Positions 9,160 to 19,907 of a stretch of 64,000 bases of DNA are shown one piece after another. The DNA is from an uncultured Planococcus sp. (GTDB taxonomy: Bacteria; Bacillota; Bacilli; Bacillales_A; Planococcaceae): positions 62,001-126,000 of the forward strand of contig CANNAE010000007.1 in NCBI GenBank assembly GCA_947502505.1, in the 5' to 3' direction. The notes beneath the pieces were generated by a model that was given only the letters and a program-made list of their open reading frames with translations, made no database searches and had not been told where the DNA came from. Every line of letters starts with the position of its first letter. The stretch's first letter is position 1. Made by a program: the position numbers and the translations under genes.

Positions 9160-9906
9160 TCACACGCTCCAGTCGAGCGATTCGAGAAACTCGTATATAT
9201 CTTCATGCAATTGCTTTTTCTCCTGATCCAGCGTAATGACATGGCCCGATTTTTCGTACCATTTGATGCGCTTATCAGTCGATTCCGTTTCATCGTGAAT
9301 GATGTTCGCAGACTCTGTATTGATGACTTTGTCCAATGAGCCTTGAACGACGAAGAGCGGGGCATAGACATGATCGACCTGGTTCCGTACTTCACCGATC
9401 AACTCACGAAGTTCAGAGAGTGTCTCCATCGGTGTTTCCTCGAACGCTTTCATCTCTTCTTCGATAAGCTTATCATCTTTTCCTTCATATTTCTTGTATT
9501 CGCGGGCATACTCTAAAACGCCCTGATACATCAGGTCTGTTGATTTCATGTGCATCGGCGCACACATCGTCACAATGCCCTTTATAGGCTTTGTATACCC
9601 CAGTTTCAAGCTGAATACGCCGCCCAGTGACAAACCGGCCACGGCAATCTCCTGGTAACCCTTATCGATCAATGTTTGATACGCCTCTTCGACGTCTTGC
9701 CACCAATCGTCAGGGCCCGTGCCCACTAATTCCTCAGGCGCTACGCCATGCCCTGCATAATGCGGCGCAATGCTTGTATAGCCTTTTGTCTCTAAGAACC
9801 GGCCGAGCATCCGGACGTCTGCAGAATTGCCGGTAAAGCCGTGCAATAACAGAACCGCACGCGGCCCTTGCTCAAAGAAGAATGGTTTTGGTTGTGAAAT
9901 ACGCAT
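9160..9906 (-). CDS. est: Carboxylesterase, Est30 type
   Basis: The 248-residue alpha/beta hydrolase has the HGFTG oxyanion region near residue 22, the nucleophile Ser93 in GLSLGG, Asp in QGSLDKVI and His in SGHVITLD. The length matches Geobacillus Est30 and B. subtilis Est (YvaK). It hydrolyses short-chain carboxylic esters in the cytoplasm. ATG 9906 follows TTGGAGGG. It lies between secG and rnr as in B. subtilis, and its 3' end crosses the upstream-most possible rnr start. Confidence 0.93.
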   Translation of the reverse strand: MRISQPKPFFFEQGPRAVLLLHGFTGNSADVRMLGRFLETKGYTSIAPHYAGHGVAPEELVGTGPDDWWQDVEEAYQTLIDKGYQEIAVAGLSLGGVFSLKLGYTKPIKGIVTMCAPMHMKSTDLMYQGVLEYAREYKKYEGKDDKLIEEEMKAFEETPMETLSELRELIGEVRNQVDHVYAPLFVVQGSLDKVINTESANIIHDETESTDKRIKWYEKSGHVITLDQEKKQLHEDIYEFLESLDWSV

Positions 9907-9966
9907 AAACTTTCCCTCCAACTACATTTACTTATATATTATATAGGCCTGTGCCCAATTTCTCCT

Positions 9967-10000
9967 AAAAGAAAACGCCTAACCACTAAATGGTCAGGCG
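9967..10000 (-). terminator. Terminator after secG
   Basis: CGCCTGACCA and TGGTTAGGCG pair with one G-U pair, followed by TTTTCTTTT on the minus strand. It separates secG from est, so est-rnr-smpB may have its own promoter. Confidence 0.75.
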
Positions 10001-10012
10001 ATGTGCTCTACA

Positions 10013-10240
10013 TTATACTTTCGTTACGGCGATAGCCAGAATAAAGAATAAGGCAGCAAGGACGATCGTCACCCGGTGTAGGACAAGATCCAACCCACGG
10101 GCTTTTTGCTTGCCGAAAAGTTGCTCTGCTCCACCGGAGATGGCTCCTGAAAGGCCTGCACTTTTCCCTGATTGCAATAGAACGACAACAATCAAAGCGA
10201 TCGAGACGATAAGAAGTAATGTCATTAACAATGTATGCAT
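10013..10240 (-). CDS. secG: Preprotein translocase subunit SecG
   Basis: The 75-residue product has two membrane helices (residues about 2-22 and 50-72) joined by a Gly/Ser-rich loop with [23 protein letters not shown], typical of SecG. It is the small accessory subunit of the SecYEG protein channel. ATG 10240 lies 8 bases after AGGAGG. It is the first gene of the est-rnr-smpB-ssrA neighbourhood. Confidence 0.95.
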   Translation of the reverse strand: MHTLLMTLLLIVSIALIVVVLLQSGKSAGLSGAISGGAEQLFGKQKARGLDLVLHRVTIVLAALFFILAIAVTKV

Positions 10241-10279
10241 AAATACCACCTCCTGAAAAGAACCTTCACAACAAACTCT

Positions 10280-10308
10280 AGTTTACCAAAAATTGAAACC
10301 TCAAGCAA
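10280..10308 (-). promoter_or_regulatory. Probable sigma-A promoter for secG
   Basis: On the minus strand TTGCTT (10303-10308) and TAAACT (10280-10285) are 17 bases apart, about 40 bases before the secG start. Confidence 0.5.
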
Positions 10309-10460
10309 TAGAGCCCCTAAAAAATACAAATAGTTTAGACCATTTCAAAATTATTTGTTCACTCTCTCTTTTTATCTTTTATGAGGAACATTTGCATTGT
10401 CTAGCCTGAAAACAATAATAATGGTATTTTAATTATATTTTGCACCCCCCCTATAGATGA

Positions 10461-10645
10461 AGCGGAAGGGGGCGACTCCAAGAGGAACAGCGAGACAATT
10501 GAGACCCTGCAAGCGAAAACGCGAAAGGCATTGAGCGTTTTCGTTTGCGAAGCTCGAACATCATGAGAGTTGAGCAGGTGGGTTTTGCGAAGCGACGAAG
10601 CGGCTTAATGCGAGCCCTCTGGAAAGCGTCCCCCTGTAGCGAAAC
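10461..10645 (+). repeat. Structured repeat element, copy 1 (downstream of eno)
   Basis: A GC-rich, non-coding island in an otherwise AT-rich gap of about 470 bases. It opens with GGGGGCGACTCC and closes with GGAAAGCGTCCCCC, which form imperfect terminal inverted repeats. An inner perfect hairpin lies at 10514-10522 / 10535-10543 (CGAAAACGC / GCGTTTTCG). The blocks GGCGACTCC, GAGACCCTG, GCGACGAAGCGGCT and GGAAAGCGTCC recur in the second copy at 12111-12245, on the opposite strand. Elements of this look are, as I recall, dispersed in Bacillaceae genomes. Confidence 0.7.
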
Positions 10646-10660
10646 TTTTATCCACTGTTA

Positions 10661-10693
10661 AAGAAAAGCTGCCGGAAAAAATCCCCGGCAGCT
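10661..10693 (-). terminator. Terminator after eno
   Basis: AGCTGCCGG / CCGGCAGCT with a 9-base loop is followed by TTTTCTT on the minus strand. Confidence 0.8.
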
Positions 10694-10712
10694 CTTCCTC
10701 ACTTATTCGCTA

Positions 10713-12038
<1,326 letters not shown>

Positions 12039-12110
12039 TCAATTTCGTTTATACGTTATTCGAAATGTAAAGATTTTCAATTAGATAAGTTGGAAAAGAT
12101 AGCTTTGAAA

Positions 12111-12245
12111 TCGTTCCAGGCGGACGCTTTCCGCGGGCATGGCTTCAGCCGCTTCCTTCGCTTACGCTCAGTCCAGGGTCTTCAGCTCATGTCGCTCCGT
12201 CGCGCTGCTCCGTCACTGCTCCCGCAGGAGTCGCCACCTTTCACT
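12111..12245 (-). repeat. Structured repeat element, copy 2 (between gpmI and eno)
   Basis: Read on the minus strand it starts GGTGGCGACTCCTGCGGGAG and ends CCCGCGGAAAGCGTCCGCC, whose ends are inverted repeats. It shares ordered blocks with copy 1 at 10461-10645 but lies in the opposite orientation, so the two bracket eno. The rest of the gap (12009-12110 and 12246-12321) is AT-rich with no clear terminator; an eno promoter was not convincingly found. Confidence 0.7.
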
Positions 12246-12321
12246 CTTTTATCTTTCCTGATCTGCAAAGAATTCTAAATTTCAACAAATTAATTCAACT
12301 TATACAGCTCTTGAATACTTT

Positions 12322-13854
12322 TTAATACAACGGCTTCCCAGTCATCTCTTCCGGCTGCTCAACATCAAGCAGCTTGAGGATAGTTGGTGCGAGATCCGCG
12401 AGAATCCCGCCGCTGCGCAATACTTCGCCGTGCTTCGTCAAGATGACCGGCACTTTGTTAGTCGTATGCGCCGTCATCGGCAAACCTTCATCTGTCAGCA
12501 CTTCGTCCGCATTGCCGTGATCGGCTGTGATGAGCGCAGATCCGCCTTGGCGGTGGAGCGCTTCAACAATGCGCCCGAGGCATTCGTCGACGACTTCAAC
12601 AGCTTTGATCGTTGGCTCAAGCATGCCGCTATGGCCGACCATGTCGGGGTTTGCGAAGTTTAAGATGATCGCATCATGTGCGCCGGCATCGATTTGTTCG
12701 ACGAGGCGGTCTGTGACTTCGTAAGCGCTCATTTCAGGCTGCAAATCATAAGTCGCCACTTTCGGTGAAGATACGAGAATGCGGTCTTCCCCCGGGAAAA
12801 CCTCTTCCCGCCCGCCGCTCATGAAAAAGGTGACGTGCGGGTATTTCTCGGTTTCGGCAATGCGCAATTGCGTCATGCCGTTCGCCGATAATACTTCACC
12901 GATGGTATTGACCAAATTGACGGCACCGTAAGCAATTCGGGTCTTCAATTCTTCACTATAAATCGTGAAACTGATAAACACCAGCTCTTTCGGGTGCTGG
13001 ATGCTCAACGGGAAATGAGCAAAATCTGGGCGCGTCAACACGGTCGTCAACTGGATGGCGCGGTCTGGACGGAAATTGAAGAAGATGACAGAGTCGCCTG
13101 ACTCAATCACAGCAGGCGTTTCCCCTTCTTTTGTGACCGTAAACGGCAAGACAAATTCATCGACAATTCCCTCTGCATAGGACGCTTCCACGCCGGCCGC
13201 AGCTGAACTGGCACTTGGCCCGGTTCCATCGACCATCGCACGGTATGCGAGTTCCACACGTTCCCAGCGCTTATCGCGGTCCATTGCGTAATAGCGGCCA
13301 CTGATTGAAGCGAAGCGCCCGATGCCGATTTCCTTCATGTGTTTTTCCGTTTCTTCTATATAACGAAGCGCGGTTTTCGGACCCACGTCGCGGCCATCCA
13401 AAAATCCATGTACATAGACTTCGCTCAAGCCTTGCTGTTTCGCGAGGCGCAATAAAGCGAACAGGTGCTCATAATGGCTATGAACGCCCCCGTCACTCAA
13501 TAAGCCCATGACGTGCAAAGCTTTGCCATTGTCCTTGGCGTTCATGACAGCTTCCAAAAACGCGGCATTTTCGAAGAAATCGCCGTCTTTGATTGATTTG
13601 TGGATTCGTGTCAAATTTTGGTAAACAATGCGGCCGGCACCGATATTCAAATGGCCGACTTCGGAATTGCCCATTTGCCCGTCCGGCAAACCGACCGCTT
13701 CACCCGAAGCAGTCAGCAGTTCATGGGGATAGTCATTCCACAGCTTGTCGAAATTCGGTTTATGCGCTTGGGCAACTGCATTTCCAGCGGTTTCTTCGCG
13801 GCAGCCAAAACCATCAAGAATGATCAAGGCCGCCGGATTGGCCGTTTTACGCAT
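12322..13854 (-). CDS. gpmI: 2,3-bisphosphoglycerate-independent phosphoglycerate mutase
   Basis: The 510-residue alkaline-phosphatase-fold enzyme has a metal-binding Asp in ILDGFG near residue 14, the phosphorylated Ser64 in [15 protein letters not shown], and late metal ligands in [12 protein letters not shown] and TADHGNADE. It interconverts 3- and 2-phosphoglycerate and uses manganese in Bacillales. ATG 13854 follows GGAGGCGGG and overlaps the tpiA stop by 8 bases, which shows translational coupling. Longer starts lie inside tpiA. Confidence 0.97.
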   Translation of the reverse strand: MRKTANPAALIILDGFGCREETAGNAVAQAHKPNFDKLWNDYPHELLTASGEAVGLPDGQMGNSEVGHLNIGAGRIVYQNLTRIHKSIKDGDFFENAAFLEAVMNAKDNGKALHVMGLLSDGGVHSHYEHLFALLRLAKQQGLSEVYVHGFLDGRDVGPKTALRYIEETEKHMKEIGIGRFASISGRYYAMDRDKRWERVELAYRAMVDGTGPSASSAAAGVEASYAEGIVDEFVLPFTVTKEGETPAVIESGDSVIFFNFRPDRAIQLTTVLTRPDFAHFPLSIQHPKELVFISFTIYSEELKTRIAYGAVNLVNTIGEVLSANGMTQLRIAETEKYPHVTFFMSGGREEVFPGEDRILVSSPKVATYDLQPEMSAYEVTDRLVEQIDAGAHDAIILNFANPDMVGHSGMLEPTIKAVEVVDECLGRIVEALHRQGGSALITADHGNADEVLTDEGLPMTAHTTNKVPVILTKHGEVLRSGGILADLAPTILKLLDVEQPEEMTGKPLY

Positions 13855-14608
13855 TTGAACCCGCCTCCAACAGCTTGACAAACGATTCCGTTTCCAAGCT
13901 TGCACCGCCGACTAAAGCGCCGTCGATATGTTCCATGGAAAGCAATTCCTGAATATTGGCAGGCTTCACGCTTCCGCCGTATTGGATGCGCACTTTTTGA
14001 GCCGCATCGTCGCTGTAAAGTGAAGCGATTTTCTTGCGGACGATGCCGCAAGCTTCGTTGGCATCTTCTGCAGTTGCTGTTTTGCCTGTTCCGATTGCCC
14101 AGATTGGCTCATAAGCAATGACCAGTTCGGCGATTTGCGCATCAGTCAAGCCTTCTACCGCTTTTTCGACTTGCGCTTCCACGATGCTTTCCATTTGCCC
14201 CGCTTCACGCTGTTCATCGGTTTCACCGACACAAAGAATTGGTGTCAATTGATGTGAGAATGCTGCTTTCACTTTGGCATTGACCGTTTCATCGGTTTCG
14301 TTGAAATACTGGCGACGCTCAGAATGCCCGATAATGACGTAATCGGCGCCGATATCAGCCAATTGTACAGGGCTGATTTCACCGGTAAAGGCACCTTCGC
14401 CTTTTTCATGCATTGTTTGGGCACCGATTTTCAGCGCACTGTTTTCTGCAGCGCTCACCAATTGCGTTAAGTATAGCGCCGGTGCACAGATGACAGAATC
14501 CAACTTGCCTGCATCTGGGACCAAGCCGTTTACTTGTTCCACAAATTCTCTTGCTTGTGATGCTGTTTTATACATTTTCCAGTTTCCTGCAATGATCGGT
14601 TTTCTCAC
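13847..14608 (-). CDS. tpiA: Triosephosphate isomerase
   Basis: The 253-residue TIM barrel has the N-terminal NWKMYKT with catalytic Lys, [11 protein letters not shown] with catalytic His near residue 95, and [14 protein letters not shown] with the catalytic Glu and flexible loop near residue 167. It interconverts dihydroxyacetone phosphate and glyceraldehyde 3-phosphate. It lies 13 bases after pgk and overlaps gpmI. Confidence 0.98.
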   Translation of the reverse strand: MRKPIIAGNWKMYKTASQAREFVEQVNGLVPDAGKLDSVICAPALYLTQLVSAAENSALKIGAQTMHEKGEGAFTGEISPVQLADIGADYVIIGHSERRQYFNETDETVNAKVKAAFSHQLTPILCVGETDEQREAGQMESIVEAQVEKAVEGLTDAQIAELVIAYEPIWAIGTGKTATAEDANEACGIVRKKIASLYSDDAAQKVRIQYGGSVKPANIQELLSMEHIDGALVGGASLETESFVKLLEAGSNA

Positions 14609-14621
14609 AAAAACACTCCCT

Positions 14622-15806
14622 TTATTTATTACTTAATGCGGTAACGCCTGGCAATTCTTTGCCTTCCATGAATTCCAACGACGCTCCGCCGCCTGTTGAA
14701 ATATGGTCCATCTTGTCTGCTACATGGAATTTCTCGACAGCCGCTGCGGAATCGCCGCCGCCGATGACCGTATAGCCTGACGTTTCTGCCATCGCTTGGG
14801 CGACAGATTTCGTGCCGTTGGCGAAAGCTTCCATTTCAAACACGCCCATCGGCCCGTTCCAGATAATGAGCTGTGATTGGCCGATGACATCGGCATACAA
14901 TTTCACTGTTTCCGGCCCGATGTCGAGCCCCATCCAATCGGACGGAATTTCTTCGATTTTCGCCGTATTGGTCTCGGCGTCTTTCGAGAATTCATTCGCA
15001 ATGGTCACGTCGACCGGCAGATAAAACTTCACGCCTTTTTCTTTTGCTTTGTCGATAAATGATTTGGCAAGGTCGAGTTTGTCTTCTTCGACAAGCGAAT
15101 TGCCAATCTCATGGCCAAGCGCTTTGAGGAAGGTATACGACAGCCCCCCGCCAATGATCAAGTTGTCGACTACATCAAGCAAATGGTCGATGACGCCGAT
15201 TTTGTCTTTCACTTTCGCGCCGCCAATGATGGCAGTGAACGGGCGGTCCGGCTCTGACAAGGCTTTGCCTAGCACGTCCAGCTCTTTTTCGAGCAATAGT
15301 CCCGAAACCGCTGGCAAGTGTTCGGCAATTCCTGCTGTTGACGCATGGGCTCTGTGGGCAGCGCCGAATGCATCATTGACGAACACATCCGCTAGCGCCG
15401 CAAATTGTTTGGCGAGTTCCGGATCGTTCTTTTCTTCGCCCGCGTGGAAACGGACATTTTCAAGCAATAGGATTGCGCCTGGTTCAAGAGAAGCGATTTC
15501 CTGCTCCACTGTTTCCCCGACAGATTCCTCTAGGCATTTCACGTCACTGCCGAGCAATTCGGACAAGCGCGCGCCTGCAGCAGCAAGTCTCATGTCTTCG
15601 TTGACTTGGCCTTTCGGACGCCCGAGATGGCTTGCCAAGATCACTTTTGCGCCTTGTTCGACCAAATACTCAATCGTCGGCATCGCCGCGCGGATGCGCG
15701 TGTCATCAGTCACTTTTCCGTCTTCCATCGGTACGTTGAAATCTACACGGCAAAATACGCGTTTCCCTTTCAAATCCAAGTCTTTCATGGTCATCTTCTG
15801 CAGCAT
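14622..15806 (-). CDS. pgk: Phosphoglycerate kinase
   Basis: The 394-residue two-domain kinase has [21 protein letters not shown] near the N-terminus, the HLGRPKG substrate loop, and the C-terminal [12 protein letters not shown] nucleotide site. It makes ATP and 3-phosphoglycerate. ATG 15806 follows AGGAGG at 7 bases. It is preceded by a hairpin terminator after gapA, so it is expressed by partial read-through or from its own promoter, then runs into tpiA-gpmI. Confidence 0.98.
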   Translation of the reverse strand: MLQKMTMKDLDLKGKRVFCRVDFNVPMEDGKVTDDTRIRAAMPTIEYLVEQGAKVILASHLGRPKGQVNEDMRLAAAGARLSELLGSDVKCLEESVGETVEQEIASLEPGAILLLENVRFHAGEEKNDPELAKQFAALADVFVNDAFGAAHRAHASTAGIAEHLPAVSGLLLEKELDVLGKALSEPDRPFTAIIGGAKVKDKIGVIDHLLDVVDNLIIGGGLSYTFLKALGHEIGNSLVEEDKLDLAKSFIDKAKEKGVKFYLPVDVTIANEFSKDAETNTAKIEEIPSDWMGLDIGPETVKLYADVIGQSQLIIWNGPMGVFEMEAFANGTKSVAQAMAETSGYTVIGGGDSAAAVEKFHVADKMDHISTGGGASLEFMEGKELPGVTALSNK

Positions 15807-15830
15807 GAAAATACCTCCTATTTATATTCA

Positions 15831-15866
15831 AAAAAATAAGGGGTGGGGTAAATTCCCCACCCCTTT
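15831..15866 (-). terminator. Terminator between gapA and pgk
   Basis: GGGGTGGGG / CCCCACCCC with a 6-base loop is followed on the minus strand by TTATTTTTTT. It can lower expression of pgk-tpiA-gpmI relative to gapA. Confidence 0.8.
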
Positions 15867-15916
15867 TACCCTCTTTATTATAGAGGTTCATTGGTAATTA
15901 AGCTATGATTTTCAGC

Positions 15917-16924
15917 TTACAGCCCTTTTTTAGCCATGTGTACTGCCAAGTCGATGCAACGTCCTGAGTAGCCGGATTCGTTATCGTACCAAGCAAGAAC
16001 TTTTACCATGTTGCCAGCTAGAGCCATTGTGGATTGTGCATCCACAGTAGCAGAAGCAGTGTTGCCGTTATAGTCGCGTGATACGAGTGGCAACTCGCTG
16101 TATTGCAAGTAACCTTTCAATTCGTTTTCGCTCGCTTCTTTAAGCGCTTGGTTTACTTGTTCAACAGATGCATCTGTATCAAGTTCAGCGACAAGGTCGA
16201 TCAAGGAAACGTTTGGCGTTGGAACGCGGATTGCCATGCCATCGATTTTGCCTTCAAGTTCAGGCAATACCTGTGATACGGATTTCGCTGCGCCAGTTGT
16301 TGTCGGGATCATTGACTCTGCTGCTGAACGTGCACGGCGGTAGTCAGAGTGCGGTGCATCAAGCAAAGCTTGGTCGTTCGTGTAAGAGTGGATCGTTGTC
16401 ATCATGGCTTTCTTGATGCCGAATTTTTCGTTCAACACTTTAGAAATTCCAGCCAAGCCGTTTGTTGTGCAAGATGCGTTTGAAACGACGTGGTGCTCTT
16501 CAGGGTTGTAAGTTTCTTGGTTTACGCCCATAACAAGCATCTTCATGCCGCTTTTGCCAGGTGCAGAAACGATGACTTTCTTAGCGCCAGCTTCGATATG
16601 TTTCGAAGCAGCTTCTTCTGTAGTGAAGATTCCTGTTGATTCGATTACGATATCGATGTTGTTTTCTTTCCATGGCAATTGTGCAGGGTCTTTTTCAGCA
16701 AATACTTTTACTTCTTTGCCATCGACGAAGATTGAACCGTCTTTAGCTGTAACGTCTGCATCCAAAGTGCCGTGCACTGAATCGTATTTCAATAGATGCG
16801 CAAGCATAGATGCATCAGTAAGGTCGTTGACTGCAACTACTTCCACTTCGTCGTTTAAAAGTGCTTGGCGGAAAACTACACGGCCGATACGGCCAAAACC
16901 GTTGATTGCTAATTTGATTGTCAT
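15917..16924 (-). CDS. gapA: Glyceraldehyde-3-phosphate dehydrogenase (NAD+, catabolic)
   Basis: The 335-residue enzyme has the Rossmann motif INGFGRIGR at residues 7-15, Asp34 in VNDLTD which selects NAD+, and the catalytic Cys152 in SNASCTTNGLA. It oxidises glyceraldehyde 3-phosphate to 1,3-bisphosphoglycerate. The ATG follows the cggR stop with no gap, and its ribosome binding site GGAGG lies inside the end of cggR. The linkage to cggR marks it as the glycolytic GapA, not gluconeogenic GapB. Confidence 0.98.
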   Translation of the reverse strand: MTIKLAINGFGRIGRVVFRQALLNDEVEVVAVNDLTDASMLAHLLKYDSVHGTLDADVTAKDGSIFVDGKEVKVFAEKDPAQLPWKENNIDIVIESTGIFTTEEAASKHIEAGAKKVIVSAPGKSGMKMLVMGVNQETYNPEEHHVVSNASCTTNGLAGISKVLNEKFGIKKAMMTTIHSYTNDQALLDAPHSDYRRARSAAESMIPTTTGAAKSVSQVLPELEGKIDGMAIRVPTPNVSLIDLVAELDTDASVEQVNQALKEASENELKGYLQYSELPLVSRDYNGNTASATVDAQSTMALAGNMVKVLAWYDNESGYSGRCIDLAVHMAKKGL

Positions 16925-17968
16925 TTATAATTCCTCCAATTTTGTTGTTGGTTTTAGAATTGCCCTGGCGGCACCTTCATCTGTAATGAGGATGGTGCGT
17001 TCAGGCGCGGCCTGGAAATAAGATTCGATGGCGCGCGCTTTGGTGCGTCCTCCGGCAACCGCCATGATGCGCGGCGCTTTTTGGACCTGCTCTAATTGAA
17101 TGCCCGCTGTTGGGATGCGATAAACTATTTTTCCGGTTTTATCGAAATAATAACCGAAGGCTTCGCTAATGGCTCCGCCTGTTTTGATCTGTTCGACTTC
17201 CCTCACAGAAGAGCGGCGCCTGATGGCCATCTCTTCTGCATCGCCGATTCCATGGATGACTAAATCCGTCCGGTCATACAGCTCCATCATTTCTTTGATG
17301 ACAGGTTCCTTCATCATCATTTCGAGCGCTTCCGCACTCAAATGCTCAGGCAGATAAAGCGTGCGGACAGCTCCGCCTGTTTTTTCGGCAAAGGATGAAG
17401 CGATGGTGTTCGCCTGGTGAAGCATTTCTTCACCAAGCCCACCCCGCGCAGCGATAAACTGCATGGCGGGATTTTTTCTGGCCGTCCGGATTTCCGCTGC
17501 GACGGCGGCCATCGTACTGCCGCCAGTGACTGCGATCGTCCGGGAGCTCTCGAACATTTCTTCCGCGATGCGAGCGGCTTGCCTGCCGATTGCAGCTTTG
17601 GCCGATGAAAGCCGGTCGCTGTCCCCCGGGAGAACGACTGCTTGCTTGATGCCGAGTTTTGCTTTCAGCCCAGCTTCAAGTTCTGCCGTCCCAGCGAGTT
17701 CCTTGACCAGCTCACGGAGTTGGTCAAGAACATCGCTTCCCAGTTTCGTCAAGCTCATGCCGCTCTTGCTTATCTCGATCAGCGCTTGGTCTCTCAACAA
17801 GTCGGTTTCTTTGCGGATTTCCCTTTCAGCTGCGCCTGTCATCTCGCTGAGCGTACGCCTTCCGACGGGCTGTTCGGTTTGAATCAGCTCGAGGATGCTA
17901 TAGCGCTTTTTCAGCAAGCTTGGCAGTTCAGGCAATAAATGCACTTGCGCTTGCAGAACTGGATCCAT
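16925..17968 (-). CDS. cggR: Central glycolytic genes regulator CggR
   Basis: The 347-residue SorC-family repressor has an N-terminal winged helix-turn-helix (about residues 20-75, including QPVGRRTLSEMTGAAEREIRK) and a C-terminal sugar-phosphate domain with GGSTMAAVA and GGRTKA. In B. subtilis CggR represses gapA-pgk-tpi-pgm-eno and is released by fructose 1,6-bisphosphate. A matching operator lies just upstream, so autoregulation is expected. It directly abuts gapA. Confidence 0.95.
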   Translation of the reverse strand: MDPVLQAQVHLLPELPSLLKKRYSILELIQTEQPVGRRTLSEMTGAAEREIRKETDLLRDQALIEISKSGMSLTKLGSDVLDQLRELVKELAGTAELEAGLKAKLGIKQAVVLPGDSDRLSSAKAAIGRQAARIAEEMFESSRTIAVTGGSTMAAVAAEIRTARKNPAMQFIAARGGLGEEMLHQANTIASSFAEKTGGAVRTLYLPEHLSAEALEMMMKEPVIKEMMELYDRTDLVIHGIGDAEEMAIRRRSSVREVEQIKTGGAISEAFGYYFDKTGKIVYRIPTAGIQLEQVQKAPRIMAVAGGRTKARAIESYFQAAPERTILITDEGAARAILKPTTKLEEL

Positions 17969-17985
17969 CGCCCCACCCCTTTGTT

Positions 17986-18023
17986 GGACGTTTTTTGTCC
18001 CACTACTTATAATTACGTCCCAC
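17986..18023 (-). promoter_or_regulatory. CggR operator
   Basis: On the minus strand two TGGGAC direct repeats lie exactly 20 bases apart (within 18017-18023 and 17997-18003). The second is followed 6 bases later by CGTCC. This is the spacing of the B. subtilis CggR operator (CGGGAC-N6-TGTC-N4, twice), although the second half of the first unit is degenerate. It lies between the promoter and cggR. Confidence 0.8.
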
Positions 18024-18030
18024 TAGATTC

Positions 18031-18059
18031 ATTGTAGCCGAGCTATTAGATTTATGCAA
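18031..18059 (-). promoter_or_regulatory. Sigma-A promoter for cggR-gapA
   Basis: TTGCAT (18054-18059) and TACAAT (18031-18036) on the minus strand are 17 bases apart. The CggR operator starts about 8 bases downstream of the -10, so bound repressor would block elongation. Confidence 0.85.
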
Positions 18060-18061
18060 AT

Positions 18062-18090
18062 AAAAAGAAGCGTTAAAGAATTAACGCTTC
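18062..18090 (-). terminator. Terminator after the glutaredoxin-like gene
   Basis: GAAGCGTTAA / TTAACGCTTC with a 4-base loop overlaps the end of the coding sequence and is followed by TTTTTATTT on the minus strand. Confidence 0.85.
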
Positions 18091-18303
18091 CAATAGTTCA
18101 CCATAGCCGAAATTTCCGTAAAGCAGCACAGTTTCCTGTTGCGTGAGCACGGGAATCATCAGCATATATTGTTCGTGCAATCGTTCATCATCTTCGATAT
18201 TGATCTCCCGAAAATCAATCGGGTAATCTTCCTGCAACAGCCGCAGTGCAGCCTTTGCCTCTTCGCAAAGTCCGCAATTCGGCCGTGTGTAGAGCGTATA
18301 CAT
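18073..18303 (-). CDS. Glutaredoxin-like thiol protein
   Basis: The 76-residue protein has a thioredoxin fold of the small glutaredoxin (DUF836) type. The redox motif Cys10-Gly-Leu-Cys13 follows strand YTLYTRP, and the cis-proline IPVL is near residue 50. It probably handles thiol-disulfide exchange, partner unknown. It lies 14 bases after the TPM-domain gene, so it is likely in its operon, and just upstream of the cggR promoter. Confidence 0.85.
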   Translation of the reverse strand: MYTLYTRPNCGLCEEAKAALRLLQEDYPIDFREINIEDDERLHEQYMLMIPVLTQQETVLLYGNFGYGELLEALIL

Positions 18304-18317
18304 GCTATTCCCCCTTA

Positions 18318-19103
18318 TCAGAAGCCTCGCCCGGCTCCGCCACCACCTGAAGAACCGCCTCCGCCTCCGCGGAAACCGCCCCCTCCGGAACTGCCGCCGA
18401 AGCCGCCGCCAAAGCTGCCAGGGCCGAAAAAGCCGCCGCGCCTCATGGTGCCTCCGCGGCCGCGGCGCCCGCGCCCTCCGCCACCGCCTGTAAAGAAGAA
18501 CAATACAGCGAGGACGATCAGGAACGTCACGACCGGCTGCATGATGCCGCCTCCCCCATCGTCGCCAGAGTTCACTTCATTGAGCGGCTGCGGGCTGACA
18601 GCTTCGCCATCCCAACCGTATTCCGCAGCGACCTCATTATAGAGTGCTTGATAGGTGTTGAGGATCGCTTTATCCGGCTGGTCTTCACTTAAATACGGGA
18701 CGGCATAATCATCCAGGATTCGGCCGACTTTGCCGTCTGGCAGCGCCCCTTCAAGGCCGTAGCCAATTTCGATATAAATCTCGCGGTCCCCCATGGACAA
18801 TACGACCAGCACGCCGTTGTTTTCTTGTGCCGATCCCACGCCGTAATGGCGCAGAGCTTCATTGGCATAGCTTTCAATTGGCTCGCCGTCCAAGGAGTCA
18901 ACTACCATGACCGCGATTTGGGCGGTAGTGGCGTCTTCCAGGCCGGCCCCCAAATTCTTGATCTCGGCTTCTTGCTCTTCGCTCAGGATGCCGGCGATAT
19001 CTTGGATATAAATATCATCCGTTAATTCCGGAAATTCCGCCGCTTGCCCCCAGGCAGGAATCATCAGCAGCAATAAGACTAAGGCGCAAACCTTTCTGGT
19101 CAT
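18318..19103 (-). CDS. TPM-domain membrane protein with glycine-rich tail (YgcG type)
   Basis: The 261-residue protein has a signal peptide (about residues 1-21, ending GQAAEF), a TPM domain at about 30-155 (IYIQDIAGILSEEQEAEI, GVLVVLSMGDREIYIEIGYG, DGKVGRILDD), one transmembrane helix near 190-205, and a C-terminal tail made almost only of Gly, Ser, Arg and Phe. It is expected at the cell surface side of the membrane. TPM and LemA proteins are often encoded together, as here, where the start overlaps lemA by 4 bases. The biochemical role is not settled. Confidence 0.85.
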   Translation of the reverse strand: MTRKVCALVLLLLMIPAWGQAAEFPELTDDIYIQDIAGILSEEQEAEIKNLGAGLEDATTAQIAVMVVDSLDGEPIESYANEALRHYGVGSAQENNGVLVVLSMGDREIYIEIGYGLEGALPDGKVGRILDDYAVPYLSEDQPDKAILNTYQALYNEVAAEYGWDGEAVSPQPLNEVNSGDDGGGGIMQPVVTFLIVLAVLFFFTGGGGGRGRRGRGGTMRRGGFFGPGSFGGGFGGSSGGGGFRGGGGGSSGGGGAGRGF

Positions 19104-19678
19104 TCTTCGTCAGTCCCGAAATCCACATCCGGCGCATCTTCCGCTCCGGCATCAGCTTCGAAGTATTCCTTCTCGTCAAAGCCGAACATTCCCGCTACCA
19201 TATTGCCCGGGAAGCTGCGGACTTCACGGTTGAATTCCGTCACTGCGCTATTGTAATCCTGGCGCGCGACAGCAATCCGGTTTTCCGTGCCGGCCAGTTC
19301 GTCGGACAATTGCTGGAAATTCTCGCTTGAGCGGATTTCCGGATAATTCTCCACGACCACCAGCAAACGGCTGAGCGCCCCGCTCAATTCAGCATCTGCC
19401 TCTGCTTGTTCTTCAACCGACCCAGCACCCGCCATGCTTGAACGGGCTTCTGTGACACTGTCGATTACTTCTTGTTCCTGGTCGGCAAACCCTTTTACCG
19501 TCTCGACCAAGTTCGGGATCAAATCCAGCCTGCGCTGCAATTGGCTTTCCAATTGTGCATAAGATTGATTGACGTCTTCTTCCGACTGAACAAAATTATT
19601 GTAGCTGGAACCGAATACGACGGCTACTATGGCAATGAGGCCCACTACCAATAATAATGGAATAAGTATTTTTTTCAT
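19100..19678 (-). CDS. LemA family protein
   Basis: The 192-residue protein has an N-terminal membrane anchor (residues 3-25) followed by a long helical domain with the LemA motif YNNFVQSEEDVNQSYAQLESQLQRRLDLIPNLVETVKGF. An acidic tail ends the protein. The function is unknown. It is first in a three-gene run with the TPM protein and the glutaredoxin-like protein. Confidence 0.92.
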   Translation of the reverse strand: MKKILIPLLLVVGLIAIVAVVFGSSYNNFVQSEEDVNQSYAQLESQLQRRLDLIPNLVETVKGFADQEQEVIDSVTEARSSMAGAGSVEEQAEADAELSGALSRLLVVVENYPEIRSSENFQQLSDELAGTENRIAVARQDYNSAVTEFNREVRSFPGNMVAGMFGFDEKEYFEADAGAEDAPDVDFGTDEE

Positions 19679-19788
19679 TTTCCTGTCTCCTTTTCTTTTA
19701 CTATAATATTTTCTGTCTTCCCTGGCTGCCCGTCCCTTGAAACCCGCTCCACTGGATTCTACGTTTTAAGCGCTGAAAAGATTCAACG

Positions 19789-19821
19789 AAAAAACCGCAC
19801 AGTCTTTGTTAGACTGTGCGG
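19789..19821 (-). terminator. Terminator after tRNA-Arg
   Basis: CCGCACAGTCT / AGACTGTGCGG is a perfect 11-bp stem with six Ts following on the minus strand. It lies 15 bases past the tRNA. Confidence 0.88.
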
Positions 19822-19835
19822 CTTTATCATTTTTA

Positions 19836-19907
19836 CACCCTCGGAGGGAATCGAACCCCCATCTCAAGAACCGGAATCTTACGTGTTATCCTTTACACTA
19901 CGAGGGC
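19836..19907 (-). tRNA. tRNA-Arg (anticodon CCG)
   Basis: On the minus strand the acceptor arms GCCCTCG and CGAGGGT pair (one G-U), with discriminator G. The D-stem is GTGT/ACAC. The anticodon stem TAAGA/TCTTG encloses the loop TTCCGGT, giving anticodon CCG, which reads CGG. The T-arm is GGGGGTTCGATTCCCTC. The 3' CCA is not encoded. It is a single tRNA gene with its own terminator. Confidence 0.95.

Noticed and set aside
15049..15897. Plus-strand open frame of 282 codons
   Set aside because: It is antisense to pgk, Ser/Pro-rich and without homology.
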